This document shows positions 47,657 to 56,583 of a stretch of 64,000 nucleotides of DNA, in pieces (the first letter of the stretch is position 1; every line of letters begins with the position of its first letter). This DNA is from Pseudopedobacter sp965218985 (GTDB taxonomy: Bacteria > Bacteroidota > Bacteroidia > Sphingobacteriales > Sphingobacteriaceae), in NCBI GenBank assembly GCA_965218985.1, contig CBDCMP010000007.1, positions 620,001 through 684,000 on the forward strand, given 5' to 3'. The notes beneath the pieces were generated by a model. It was not told where the DNA came from. It worked only from the letters and a program-made list of their open reading frames with translations, and made no database searches. The translations under genes and the position numbers were made by a program.

Positions 47657-48556
47657 TTAATTAACCGTTATGGTGAAACTTTTAATCTTTTCTTTATAAT
47701 CCTTATTGGTACTGTTGCTTCCTACAAAAACAACTTTATAAGTACCTGGTTTTGAAAAAACATAATCATAACTGGTAACTAAAGGATTAGAGATGTTTTT
47801 AATAGTAAAACCGGTACTTTTATCAACTTGATTGGTTGCAAATGGTTTTGAAATAGCCCAATCGTCATCAGCGGGCGAATTAGCAGCAACTAGTGGATGA
47901 GTAAAGGTATTATTGGTATTTGATGTGATGGGTATTACCCATTTACCAACATCACCGGCTAAATCAAATGCCCCAAATCCGGCATCATAAACATATTTAG
48001 CATTTTGAAAAGTTTGGTCGTCATATACAGTTTTAAAAGAAAAATTACTTACGGTGACTAATCTTTGAATGAGTGTTGGATCTACTGTTTTAAATCTAAA
48101 TGCCACATATAAAGGCTTACCTTCTGCTACATAAGACGTTAAAACCACTCGCTGATTTGCCCCCGGAATTGTAACAGAACCAGAAATATCTGTCCAGGTG
48201 GCTGCTAAAATATCTGCTTGGGTATAATTACCACTAAAATTGTTAGATAAAAGCACACTTGTATTACTTGCAGTACTTGATCCTGCTGCCGCAGTTAATG
48301 CGGTGGTAAAAGTCATCTCTGGTTTACCCCCATCTGCAGTATTTATGTCTCTGGTATCATAATCCTTCCCAACTTCCCCAGAATAAAAAACAATATTTGT
48401 AGGAGCTCCAGAAAGTGTGAATTTTACAGTATCCCCTAAATTAAAATCGGTTTTATTTACTGAAACAGAAAAATCTGGCGTTGTGGAATCAATCTTATTA
48501 CAGGACATAACTGCCAGACTTGAGATTATTAGAGTTAAATATTTGATAGTTTTCAT
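47657..48556 (-). CDS. DUF5017 surface lipoprotein (SusE/F-position glycan-binding protein)
   Basis: 299 residues. A lipobox (LAVMSC, Cys19) followed by an acidic/hydrophilic start suggests surface export. Residues about 28-120 are an immunoglobulin-like domain (SVNKTDFNLGDTVKFTLSG, EVGKDYDTRD), and the rest is a jelly-roll with WTDISGSVTIPG and VAFRFKT, the DUF5017 pattern. Such proteins sit third in SusC-SusD operons and bind glycan on the cell surface. It is about 50 bp after SusD and ends before a terminator, so the three genes form one unit. Confidence 0.85.
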   Translation of the reverse strand: MKTIKYLTLIISSLAVMSCNKIDSTTPDFSVSVNKTDFNLGDTVKFTLSGAPTNIVFYSGEVGKDYDTRDINTADGGKPEMTFTTALTAAAGSSTASNTSVLLSNNFSGNYTQADILAATWTDISGSVTIPGANQRVVLTSYVAEGKPLYVAFRFKTVDPTLIQRLVTVSNFSFKTVYDDQTFQNAKYVYDAGFGAFDLAGDVGKWVIPITSNTNNTFTHPLVAANSPADDDWAISKPFATNQVDKSTGFTIKNISNPLVTSYDYVFSKPGTYKVVFVGSNSTNKDYKEKIKSFTITVN

Positions 48557-48607
48557 CTGTTTATATTTTTTGTTTTTATCTGTCAGGTGGAACCTTTGAT
48601 GATTAAA

Positions 48608-50743
48608 TTAAAATCCGGGATTTTGTTTAGACAATTTGTTGCTGATAATTTCCGAATTAGGAATAGGCAATAGATTATCTATTTCTGTGATGTTGTTTGG
48701 ACCTGTGGTAAAAATATTAACATTAGCGTTTAAATTGCCCAGACCAGTACTTGGCACTGCATACGGGCCATACCATTTTGTGCCATCTGCATTCAATTCT
48801 TCACTGCCAGCCCCAGCCTCTATACCGATACGCTTAACCGTTGAAACCAAAATTCCCCATCTTTTTAAATCTTGCCTTCTTAAACACTCAAAGGCTAATT
48901 CTCTTAAACGTTCATCTTGAATAGTTTTTAAGAAGTTGCTTGAGGCAGACATAGCAGGCGTTAAATCAGCATTTGCAAAATTAGCTACAGCTGTTGCTAC
49001 ATTACCAGCATAAGTGAAGGTTGCAGTACCACTTACGAAAGAACCAGAAGTATTGGTTGGAGCAACTGTTCCAGATGTACCCGCCGTTGTAACAGTGTAA
49101 AGATTATTACCTCTAAAAACTTGATAATTTAAAGGGTAAGGTATATTTGCTACCCAAGGAATACCAATTGCAACCAAAGGTGGAGTTACATAACCTTCAC
49201 CCATAACATAAAGATCAATTTTTGTAATGCTACCATTTGTAATGGTAGCAGTTGCCCTAGCATCTTCATTTAAATAAGGTCTTCCAGCAATTGCAACTGT
49301 TTGGGTTCTTAATTTTCTAGTAACTCCACCAAAATTAATAATTGGTGGAGTTAGATAACCAGAACCAGGATTTGTAATTGCAACAGTTGCAACCCCCTTA
49401 GCTCCTCTTGTTTCAGCATAACCCCTCCTTCTCACTAAATTTACCGCGTCGACAGGAGTCATTCCTATAGTACCTGGTGAAAGAGGTCCGTTATCATGGC
49501 TTTCCGCTTCAGCATACATCAACAACACATCTGAATAACGAAGCAATGGAAAAGCTTGCGCAGATATAGGGCCACTGAAAGTTGTATGAGTTTCGTAGTA
49601 CCTTCTCCATTTTCCTGGCTCTCTGTTCCATTTTGATGCATCGCTTGGGAAATATATCATTGGATTAATATCTGTAGGCTGAATTGATGAGGCAGCACTG
49701 ATATAAAATGGAGCAATATTCCAATCTCTTCTTATGTCGCCTTCTCCGTAAGTATAATAAGCTCTAGGATTAGTGCGTTCATACCCTTGATCGGCTCCCC
49801 AAATCCCTCTTGAAGCAGTAAGACCTACTCTCGGAATCCATTGCTCCCTTAACGTAGTGCCCAAAGCTTGCAAGTTGGCATTAGAGATTGGTGTTAATTG
49901 CCACAAAGTTTCTCTGTTTGTATTATCATAAATATTTGACGAATGATTGATAAACACTTGATCATAATCAGGATCTAAATGATGCAAACCGGACGTAATA
50001 ACTTTTTGTGCCCAAGTAGAAGCTTCGGCATATCTTTTAGTATCGTTCACTGGGCTTCCGGCAGCAAATAAACACACTCTTGCCAACATCCCTTGTACAG
50101 CTGTTTGGGTTACTTTTTCATTATACAAAATAGAATTTGCAGGCCTTAATTTTAATAAGTCTTGTGCTTCCGTCATTTCACTGATAATGAAATCATATAC
50201 CTCTTTGGTTGGCGTAAAAGCTCTTTGTACGCCTTCTAAAGATTTTGTAGATGATTTAGGAAGAGGAATATCACCAAACCACTCAGTAAGCATAAAAAGA
50301 TAATAAGCCCTTAAAAACTTAGCTTCACCTTTATAAACTGATCTTTCATCCTCCGTAATAGTTTGGCTTTTGTCTATGTTCTCTAAAAAAACATTTGCCC
50401 TGTTTACGCCTACGTAACAAGTACTCCACAATCCTTGAACATATTTGATGGATGAACTTGTTTCATTGTAGTGGGTCGGATAATCATTAGTCGTAATATT
50501 TTGGTTGGATGTTGATTCATCTGTACCTAAAAAACAATGTCTCCAATATTCATTATAACCAGCTTGATAAGGACTACCGCTAAATTGAACCTCATAAACC
50601 CCGTTTATGGCAACATCAATCTCAGTTTTAGTGTTAAAGAAATTCTCAGTTGAAACAAAAGACTCCGGCTTGGTGTCCAATGCTTTTTCACAGGATGCTA
50701 AGCATATTACCGGTATAATTAAAAATTTTATAAACTTTTTCAT
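48608..50743 (-). CDS. SusD/RagB outer-membrane lipoprotein with an inserted repeat domain
   Basis: 711 residues, about 130-150 more than usual. Lipobox LASC (Cys18) starts the mature protein; TPR-type helices and KGEAKFLRAYYLFMLTEWFGD are standard, as are LRYSDVLLMYAEAES and ELAFECLRRQDLKRWG. Between VNLVRRRGYAETRGA (about residue 448) and ANADLTPAM (about 590) lies an insertion of beta repeats: ITNPGSGYLTPPI, VMGEGYVTPPLV, then FRGNNLYTVTTAGTSGTVAPT, a style seen in phage-tail and surface adhesin proteins. SusD lids capture glycans for the SusC channel. It starts 10 bp after the SusC stop. Confidence 0.92.
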   Translation of the reverse strand: MKKFIKFLIIPVICLASCEKALDTKPESFVSTENFFNTKTEIDVAINGVYEVQFSGSPYQAGYNEYWRHCFLGTDESTSNQNITTNDYPTHYNETSSSIKYVQGLWSTCYVGVNRANVFLENIDKSQTITEDERSVYKGEAKFLRAYYLFMLTEWFGDIPLPKSSTKSLEGVQRAFTPTKEVYDFIISEMTEAQDLLKLRPANSILYNEKVTQTAVQGMLARVCLFAAGSPVNDTKRYAEASTWAQKVITSGLHHLDPDYDQVFINHSSNIYDNTNRETLWQLTPISNANLQALGTTLREQWIPRVGLTASRGIWGADQGYERTNPRAYYTYGEGDIRRDWNIAPFYISAASSIQPTDINPMIYFPSDASKWNREPGKWRRYYETHTTFSGPISAQAFPLLRYSDVLLMYAEAESHDNGPLSPGTIGMTPVDAVNLVRRRGYAETRGAKGVATVAITNPGSGYLTPPIINFGGVTRKLRTQTVAIAGRPYLNEDARATATITNGSITKIDLYVMGEGYVTPPLVAIGIPWVANIPYPLNYQVFRGNNLYTVTTAGTSGTVAPTNTSGSFVSGTATFTYAGNVATAVANFANADLTPAMSASSNFLKTIQDERLRELAFECLRRQDLKRWGILVSTVKRIGIEAGAGSEELNADGTKWYGPYAVPSTGLGNLNANVNIFTTGPNNITEIDNLLPIPNSEIISNKLSKQNPGF

Positions 50744-50752
50744 GATTGAATT

Positions 50753-53700
50753 TTAAAAGGATACGTTAAGACCAAAAGTATAAGTGAAGGCTCTTGGATA
50801 AGCAGAAAAATCATAGTTAGGTGTTAACCCAGGGGCGTCCGTTGCAGTATTTGCTTCTGGGTCAGGACCGGAATAATTCGTCAAAGTCCAGAGGTTTTGA
50901 GCAGATGCGTTGATTGCCAAAGACCTTATTTTAACTTTTTGCAACCACTTATCCGGGAAAGAATAAGAAAGTTGAGCGGTTTTGAATCTTATATAAGAAG
51001 CATCTTCTACAAATCTAGTGCTGTTCAAACTTACTCCGGATCCATGAGCACCAGGCGCATAGTTTGACGGATTTGTAGGCGTCCATCTGTCATTATAAGA
51101 AGCAAATTGATTGAAACCTAATTTCGGGATTTCTAAAAAGTACTTGTTGTAATTTAAATTGGAACCGCCATAAGACCATTGAAAAAATAGATTCAAAGAA
51201 AATGCCTTATAACTAAAATTATTGTTAAATCCGCCAATTGCTTTTGGAGATGATTGACCGATAATACCTATATCGTTATCATCAATTAATCCGTCTCTGT
51301 TAACATCTTTATATTTTGCATCGCCTGGTTTCACTGTATTTCTATCATAACCAAGTGACCCTCCGTTCGGATATGCAAGTTCATCTTTTAAAACATAGCC
51401 TCCAGATGGAAGTTGATTAAAATCTGAATATTGATAAACCCCGTCATAAGTTAAACCGTAGAATGAGCCTATCGGTTTTCCAATTTGTGAGATGTAATTA
51501 AACGTAGGGTTTTTAATTGCAACTTCTGCCCTATTTATCAAGTTTTGATTATTATCAGATAATTCAATGATCTTGTTGCTATTTAAACTAACATTAAAGT
51601 TTGAATTCCAGCTAAATGATTTACTCGAAATTATATTGGCATTTAGTGTAAACTCAAAACCTCGGTTGTTGATTTTACCTACGTTAACTACCCCTGTACT
51701 GAAACCACTACTCAATGGAAAATCTGCTGATAGAAGTAAATCTCTTGTTCTTTTATTATAATAATCTATTTCAAAGCTTAATCTTCGATTTAAAATACCA
51801 AATTCTAATCCGGCATCAAATTGGCCTGTAGTTTCCCATTTTAATTTTTCATTACCTACCGATGTTTGAAAATATCCATAATCGAAAGCGTTATTATATA
51901 TAAAACCAGAAGTGTTTGAATCGCCAATTGGTGATACATATGGATAAGAAGAAACTCTATTATTACCAGTTTCACCATAATTCACCCTTAATTTTAAATC
52001 GGTTATTTGCTTCACATTTTTCATGAAATTTTCTTCACTTACTTTCCAGGCAAAACCCGCCGATGGGAAATATCCCCATCTGTTCCCAGGAGCAAATTTT
52101 GAAGAACCATCTGCTCTAAAACTTCCTTTAAAAATGTATTTATCCAGATAATTAAAAGTAGCGGTACCACCAAAGCCTAAAAGATTGTCTTGTGCTAGAT
52201 TAAAAATGGTATTTGGTTGAACGCTACCAGAACCAAGACCACCTATCCCTAAACTGGAATTTAATATTTGATTAGCATTATAACCGTTTGCAGTTTGTTT
52301 TCTCCATTGCTGAGAAGCGAGTCCGATTACGCTCAAGCTAGATTTATTAGAGAAATTTTTATTAAAAGTCAATATATTATCTATAGAGAAATTATTTGTT
52401 AAAGTATTTTGGATAGAACCATTTGCTCCGTATGCAAGACCAGAATTAGTTTTTGGACCCTCAAATTTTTCTCTTCTGCCGTTGTTAAGAGACATACTGG
52501 CATTTAACCTGTAACTAAAGTTAGAGTTAATTTTATAGTTCGCACTTGTGCTGACTGAAAAAGCACTTCCATATCTACGGTTTTCTTGGTTCTTTGCAGA
52601 AAGGAAAGGATTGAACACCGAGGTAGCCACAGAAGGAGAACCTGGCTCTTCATCAAACTCATCATCCACCAAATCAACATTTCCAAGAAATATGTTTGTA
52701 GGTCTAAACGCCCAGATTCTGTAGAGCAAGTTATTTGTTGGAAGATTGCCTAAACCACCATTGTTTGATTCCTGACTTTTAGGTATTGTTCCGTAAGATA
52801 GGGTACTGGCATAATTTAGGTTTGCGGTAATCTTTAATTTGTCATTAACAACCTGATCAAGGTTTAATCTTCCCTGATACCTTTTAAATCCTGATTCTAT
52901 GATAATCCCATGCAGGTCAGATAATCCACCAGAAAACAAATATCGGCTACCTTTGTCATTTCCCCCACTAACAGAAAGAAAATGGTTTTGAAATGGACCG
53001 TGTTGAAAAACTTTATCTTGAAAATCGAGTGAGGGTGCATTTTCGTAATCTGTAATCGAATATAATGGCAAAGAATCGATTAATTTCGTCCCGTCAGCAT
53101 TTTTATTGAAATAATTTCTATTGGTAAATACAGGATCGAGTTCATACTGCAAATTCACAAACTCTGCAGCATTCATTAATTTAACTTTTCCTGTTGTTAT
53201 ATTACTTCCAAAGTAGTTGTTGTAATTTATTACGCTTTTACCAATTTTCCCTTGCTTTGTTGTAATGATAACAACTCCATTTGCCGCCCTTGAACCATAT
53301 ATTGCTGTAGAAGAGGCATCTTTTAACACCGTAATAGATTCAATTTCAGCGGGATTTAGATTATTGTTGTCTGGATCTTCTACCGGCAAACCATCAATCA
53401 CATACAATGGTGAATTAGAATTATTAATAGAGCTTGCTCCTCTAACAACAATTTGTAAAGGATCCCCTGGTTGACCATCCGCAGACACTACCTGAACACC
53501 AGCAACCCTACCAGCTAAAGCCTGTTCAAATGAGGTTACTGGAGCTTTTTGTAAATCTTGTACACTTACAGTAGCAATAGAACCCGTTAAATCGGCTCTC
53601 TTTTCTGTATTACCAAAACCAACGTCAACTACTTTTACTTCATTTAAAAAATTTTGACTTTCTTTAAGTTTAATATTGATCACTGTTCTATCAGAAACCA

Positions 53701-54031
53701 ATACTTCTGTACTTTCAAAACCGATAAAACTGAATACCAAAACTGAATTTTGATCGGGTGCATTAATTTTATATTTACCATTTAAGTCGGTAGCCACACC
53801 TATAGCTGTACTTTTAACTTTTACTGATACGCCGGGTAAAGGCTCACCGTTTTCATCTGATACGGTTCCAGTAATATTGACAGCACTAAGTCGGTTGCCA
53901 TCAGTTGCTGAAAAAATTTCATATTTCAACGTTCTGGTTATTTTTTCTTTAGCTAATGATTGTAAAGAAAAAAACAGAAAGCAGAAATACAAAAGGCTTT
54001 TAAAGCCCTTAAAATTGTAAGTGTATTTCAT
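50753..54031 (-). CDS. SusC/RagA TonB-dependent outer-membrane transporter
   Basis: About 1092 residues from the ATG at 54031, which gives a sensible signal peptide; in-frame ATGs at 54076 and 54097 are alternatives. A CarboxypepD_reg-like domain (ITGTVSDENGEPLPGVSVKVK) is followed by the plug (SFEQALAGRVAGVQVV, VVRGASSINNSNSPLYVIDGLPV, TAIYGSRAANGVVIITTKQGK) and a 22-strand barrel ending in YTFGLNVSF. It imports oligosaccharides with TonB energy. The size is at the larger end for the family. It is the first gene of the 37-54 kb half of the PUL; no regulator lies next to it. Confidence 0.96.
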   Translation of the reverse strand: MKYTYNFKGFKSLLYFCFLFFSLQSLAKEKITRTLKYEIFSATDGNRLSAVNITGTVSDENGEPLPGVSVKVKSTAIGVATDLNGKYKINAPDQNSVLVFSFIGFESTEVLVSDRTVINIKLKESQNFLNEVKVVDVGFGNTEKRADLTGSIATVSVQDLQKAPVTSFEQALAGRVAGVQVVSADGQPGDPLQIVVRGASSINNSNSPLYVIDGLPVEDPDNNNLNPAEIESITVLKDASSTAIYGSRAANGVVIITTKQGKIGKSVINYNNYFGSNITTGKVKLMNAAEFVNLQYELDPVFTNRNYFNKNADGTKLIDSLPLYSITDYENAPSLDFQDKVFQHGPFQNHFLSVSGGNDKGSRYLFSGGLSDLHGIIIESGFKRYQGRLNLDQVVNDKLKITANLNYASTLSYGTIPKSQESNNGGLGNLPTNNLLYRIWAFRPTNIFLGNVDLVDDEFDEEPGSPSVATSVFNPFLSAKNQENRRYGSAFSVSTSANYKINSNFSYRLNASMSLNNGRREKFEGPKTNSGLAYGANGSIQNTLTNNFSIDNILTFNKNFSNKSSLSVIGLASQQWRKQTANGYNANQILNSSLGIGGLGSGSVQPNTIFNLAQDNLLGFGGTATFNYLDKYIFKGSFRADGSSKFAPGNRWGYFPSAGFAWKVSEENFMKNVKQITDLKLRVNYGETGNNRVSSYPYVSPIGDSNTSGFIYNNAFDYGYFQTSVGNEKLKWETTGQFDAGLEFGILNRRLSFEIDYYNKRTRDLLLSADFPLSSGFSTGVVNVGKINNRGFEFTLNANIISSKSFSWNSNFNVSLNSNKIIELSDNNQNLINRAEVAIKNPTFNYISQIGKPIGSFYGLTYDGVYQYSDFNQLPSGGYVLKDELAYPNGGSLGYDRNTVKPGDAKYKDVNRDGLIDDNDIGIIGQSSPKAIGGFNNNFSYKAFSLNLFFQWSYGGSNLNYNKYFLEIPKLGFNQFASYNDRWTPTNPSNYAPGAHGSGVSLNSTRFVEDASYIRFKTAQLSYSFPDKWLQKVKIRSLAINASAQNLWTLTNYSGPDPEANTATDAPGLTPNYDFSAYPRAFTYTFGLNVSF

Positions 54032-54604
54032 AATTTTCGTTATTTGGTTTATAAGTTGTTTTAGATTTGTTCGCATTACCAAAACAATAATCATCACTAT
54101 TGTGGAGTAAATACTTATTACTTCGTCTGTTTAAAATCAATTAGTGTGTAATCGTTTACTTCATAACAGCTAGTCTCCTTCCTTTTTAATTATTCTAGCG
54201 ATGTTAAATTTTTACAAGCTGGCAAAACGCTTTTAAAATCCATTTGTAACAGCACAGAAAAGTCTATTTCCCTTTTCACTTAGAAAAATGCTCCGATAAT
54301 AATCGTGTATGTACCTGATTTCTTGATGAACTTTCTTAAAGACCCATCGGTTTATAATCCTAATCCAGTTTACGGTTACTTTAATTGGCAGTTCAAATGT
54401 ATATGATCAGTCGATGAAAATTATCCATAAAAATGGTAATATAGTTTTTGAGAAGGCTTTAAAGCCACTAATGGAGTGGGTCTTCTTACCTACTATTCCT
54501 TTGAAGGTGCTGATCAATGCCCCGAAAAAAAGCTCTGCTGCCTGTTGCAACAGGAAACAGTAAAGTGAAAAGTTATTCTGATGATATAGGTGTTTGGCAT
54601 TCTC

Positions 54605-54755
54605 AAAGTGGCGACTTCATGATTTTCTGGATTTCCAGTGGGAACTCAAAAAATACGGTCAGCCCTTCCCAGTTACCTCTCCAGATTTTGATGGCATAAG
54701 GATATTTCTGTTCCCGTTTTTGCGCAAAATCTTCCAGAGTGGCCTGCGCAAGAGG
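54605..54755 (-). pseudogene. IS256-family transposase fragment
   Basis: A ~50-codon reading (- strand) contains LEDFAQKREQKYPYAIKIW followed by RGNWEGLTVFFEFPLEIQKI, the well-known segment of mutator-type IS256 transposases just before the YTTNxIE motif. The frame then stops and the remaining sequence to about 54440 is only weakly similar. No inverted repeats could be found. It is a relic without function. Confidence 0.7.
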
Positions 54756-54848
54756 GGTTTGCAAACCCCCTTATTTTTGATTACACAGTTTTAGGATAGT
54801 CCCATTTAAAATCAGCTAAAGACACCTTTTCGAGCCTATTTTACTCCC

Positions 54849-55130
54849 TCACTTCACTTTTTCCAAATGCTCTTTAGCGCAGTCTTTTGCTCTTTGTTGG
54901 CTTCATCAAATTGAATCTGAGCTGCTGAAATAGCCTTTTGTTTGATGAAAGCATCTGGATCTTCCTGTAATTTCTTTTCAATAATGTTGAATACTTCAGG
55001 ATAAAGTGCCCTAACCAGCCAAAAGTTAAAGGCCTCACTGTTCAGTTGGTTGTTTCTTTAATTCAGGTACAACGCCGTTCCTATTGATAAAGTGTTCACT
55101 CTATTGTTCACATGACAGCTAGATTATGAT
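54849..55130 (-). pseudogene. Decayed copy of the mobilisation-module membrane protein
   Basis: The - strand reading QLNSEAFNFWLVRALYPEV, then KKLQEDPDAFIK and DCAKEHLEKVK, aligns with the C-terminal half of the intact protein encoded at 59574-60170. It contains an in-frame stop right after GTALYLN, at least one further frameshift and a deletion of part of the coiled-coil. It is oriented opposite to the intact gene. It is therefore the remains of a second, older mobilisable element at the same place. Confidence 0.8.
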
Positions 55131-55156
55131 GTACTAAGATAGACTGTTAAAAAACA

Positions 55157-55192
55157 GAAAACCCTCTAAATCATTACATTTAGAGGGTTTTG
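55157..55192. terminator. Bidirectional intrinsic terminator
   Basis: AAAACCCTCTAAAT and ATTTAGAGGGTTTT form a 14-bp perfect stem with a ~6-base loop, with A/T runs at both outer edges. It lies between the fossil region and the GNAT-like/HigA-like pair. Confidence 0.8.
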
Positions 55193-55438
55193 AACTCATT
55201 TAGACTGTGTCTCAGTCGGGATGGCAGGATGCATTCCAGATTCTCTATATTGTTGATTTTCAGAAACTTGACAAACTTAAAACTTGTCAGGGTGCATATA
55301 AGGGCATTTTTTATTCATATTAAAACAAACTATTTTACACTGTTAATGGCTTTTCAACTAAAGCTACCAATGTCATACAAATATAAGAATTAGATAACTG
55401 GGATAAAAGCGCATTAGCTTTTAGTTGATAAATCATGC

Positions 55439-55485
55439 AAATTAACGGTACAATTTGTACCGTTAATTTTCGTTTAGTATCTTTA
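55439..55485 (+). promoter_or_regulatory. 31-bp perfect inverted repeat overlapping a Bacteroidetes-type promoter
   Basis: AAATTAACGGTACAA (55439-55453) and its exact complement (55455-55469) surround one central base. The right part contains TTTG (55454-55457), and 20 bases further TATCTTTA (55478-55485) resembles the -7 element TAnnTTTG, a spacing typical of Bacteroidota. The gene at 55524 starts about 40 bp downstream. The overlap of palindrome and promoter suggests an operator for autoregulation of the following gene pair. Confidence 0.65.
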
Positions 55486-55523
55486 CTAAAACGCAAATAA
55501 AATCGTCAATATATGATGATAGA

Positions 55524-56042
55524 ATGAAAGTTAAAATACTTAAAACCTCCACTGCAGAAAGGGTTAGTGCATTGATAAAAAAAGGAATGATTTCCGAAAT
55601 GCCGTCTATTCAGCAGGGATGGAGATTTAACTTTGATAAAGAACTTAGAAAGTTGTCTGGGGCAACCGGATATCTTTTAGTAACTGAGGAAACGCCTGAT
55701 ATTGTTGAAGGATGTATGATTTTCATGCTAAATAAAAAGGTGATTCCGTATATGGCTTATCTTGAGATCGCCCCTCATAATAAAAATGATAAAAGGAGAT
55801 ACGATCATGTGGCTGGTTGTTTAATTGCATTTGCCTATCAACAAAGTATATTATATGGTAAGGACCATTTTAGCGGAATGCTGTTTTTTGATGTAATGGA
55901 AGAAAATAAAGCTGATGAGATAAAACTGATGTCATTATATTCTTCCAAATATTATGCTAAACGCTGGGATGTCCCTACTATGGTCATAATGGATGAAGAT
56001 GGGGAAGCTCTTATAAGGGATTACCTTGACAAGACCACATAA
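55524..56042 (+). CDS. GNAT-fold-like protein, possible toxin of a toxin-antitoxin pair
   Basis: 172 residues. The region PYMAYLEIAPHNKNDKRRYD, then VAGCLIAFAYQQSILYGKDH and MSLYSSKYYAKRW, has the strand-helix-strand arrangement of GNAT acetyltransferases (the beta4 strand, a possible acetyl-CoA loop and the late Tyr). The pyrophosphate loop is not canonical (KRRYDHVAG instead of RxxGxG/A), so activity is uncertain. The next gene overlaps it by up to 17 bases and encodes a HigA-like HTH protein, as in toxin-antitoxin operons. The product has no signal peptide. This is a prediction from shape and context only. Confidence 0.5.
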   Translation: MKVKILKTSTAERVSALIKKGMISEMPSIQQGWRFNFDKELRKLSGATGYLLVTEETPDIVEGCMIFMLNKKVIPYMAYLEIAPHNKNDKRRYDHVAGCLIAFAYQQSILYGKDHFSGMLFFDVMEENKADEIKLMSLYSSKYYAKRWDVPTMVIMDEDGEALIRDYLDKTT

Positions 56043-56067
56043 AAATTTATACAAAATAAAAATTGGT

Positions 56068-56577
56068 ATGAATACAAAAAGAAATAGTAAAGAAAAGACG
56101 GTTGATATCACCATCCGCCCAAACGATGGAGAGTTGTGGAGCCAGGCGAAAACAGAAAAAGTAACAGCCATGGCTAAAGCTCAAAATAACCAGCGTAGCC
56201 CGGAACGTATCCGTAAGAACGCTATGTCAGCAGTTCGTTATCGAATGGAAGAATATGTAATGAGCGAAAATTCAACTTCAGAAAAGTTGCATACAATTGA
56301 AGATTTTGTAAAGGATTTCTTGAAAGTATTAGGGCTTAAAAAAGGGGAGTTTGCAAGATATATTGATATAGACGACTCAAATCTGAATAAGTATTACAGA
56401 AGCGACAGGCGTTTCAATACTACACTTGCCTTAAAGTTTGCACATTTCTTTCATACTTCTGCAGACCTATGGTTGAAAGTTCAGATTAAAAATGAACTGT
56501 TTGAGCTTCAGAAGGAAAAAGAAGCAGAAGAAAAATATAAGAAATATGATTATGAAAAAGTATTGCTATTAGCCTGA
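56068..56577 (+). CDS. HTH (HigA/XRE-like) DNA-binding protein, probable antitoxin
   Basis: About 169 residues from ATG 56068; an in-frame start at 56026 overlapping the upstream gene is less likely. Residues about 75-140 carry an XRE-type HTH (KDFLKVLGLKKGEFARYID, NLNKYYRSDRRFNTTLALKFA, HFFHTSADLWLKVQ) of the HigA kind, with the plasmid-maintenance signature of helix 5. The basic N-terminal region and a charged C-terminal tail (KEKEAEEKYKKYDYEKV) are extra. It probably binds the palindrome upstream of its partner gene and neutralises the partner. Confidence 0.7.
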   Translation: MNTKRNSKEKTVDITIRPNDGELWSQAKTEKVTAMAKAQNNQRSPERIRKNAMSAVRYRMEEYVMSENSTSEKLHTIEDFVKDFLKVLGLKKGEFARYIDIDDSNLNKYYRSDRRFNTTLALKFAHFFHTSADLWLKVQIKNELFELQKEKEAEEKYKKYDYEKVLLLA

Positions 56578-56583
56578 TGGGAA

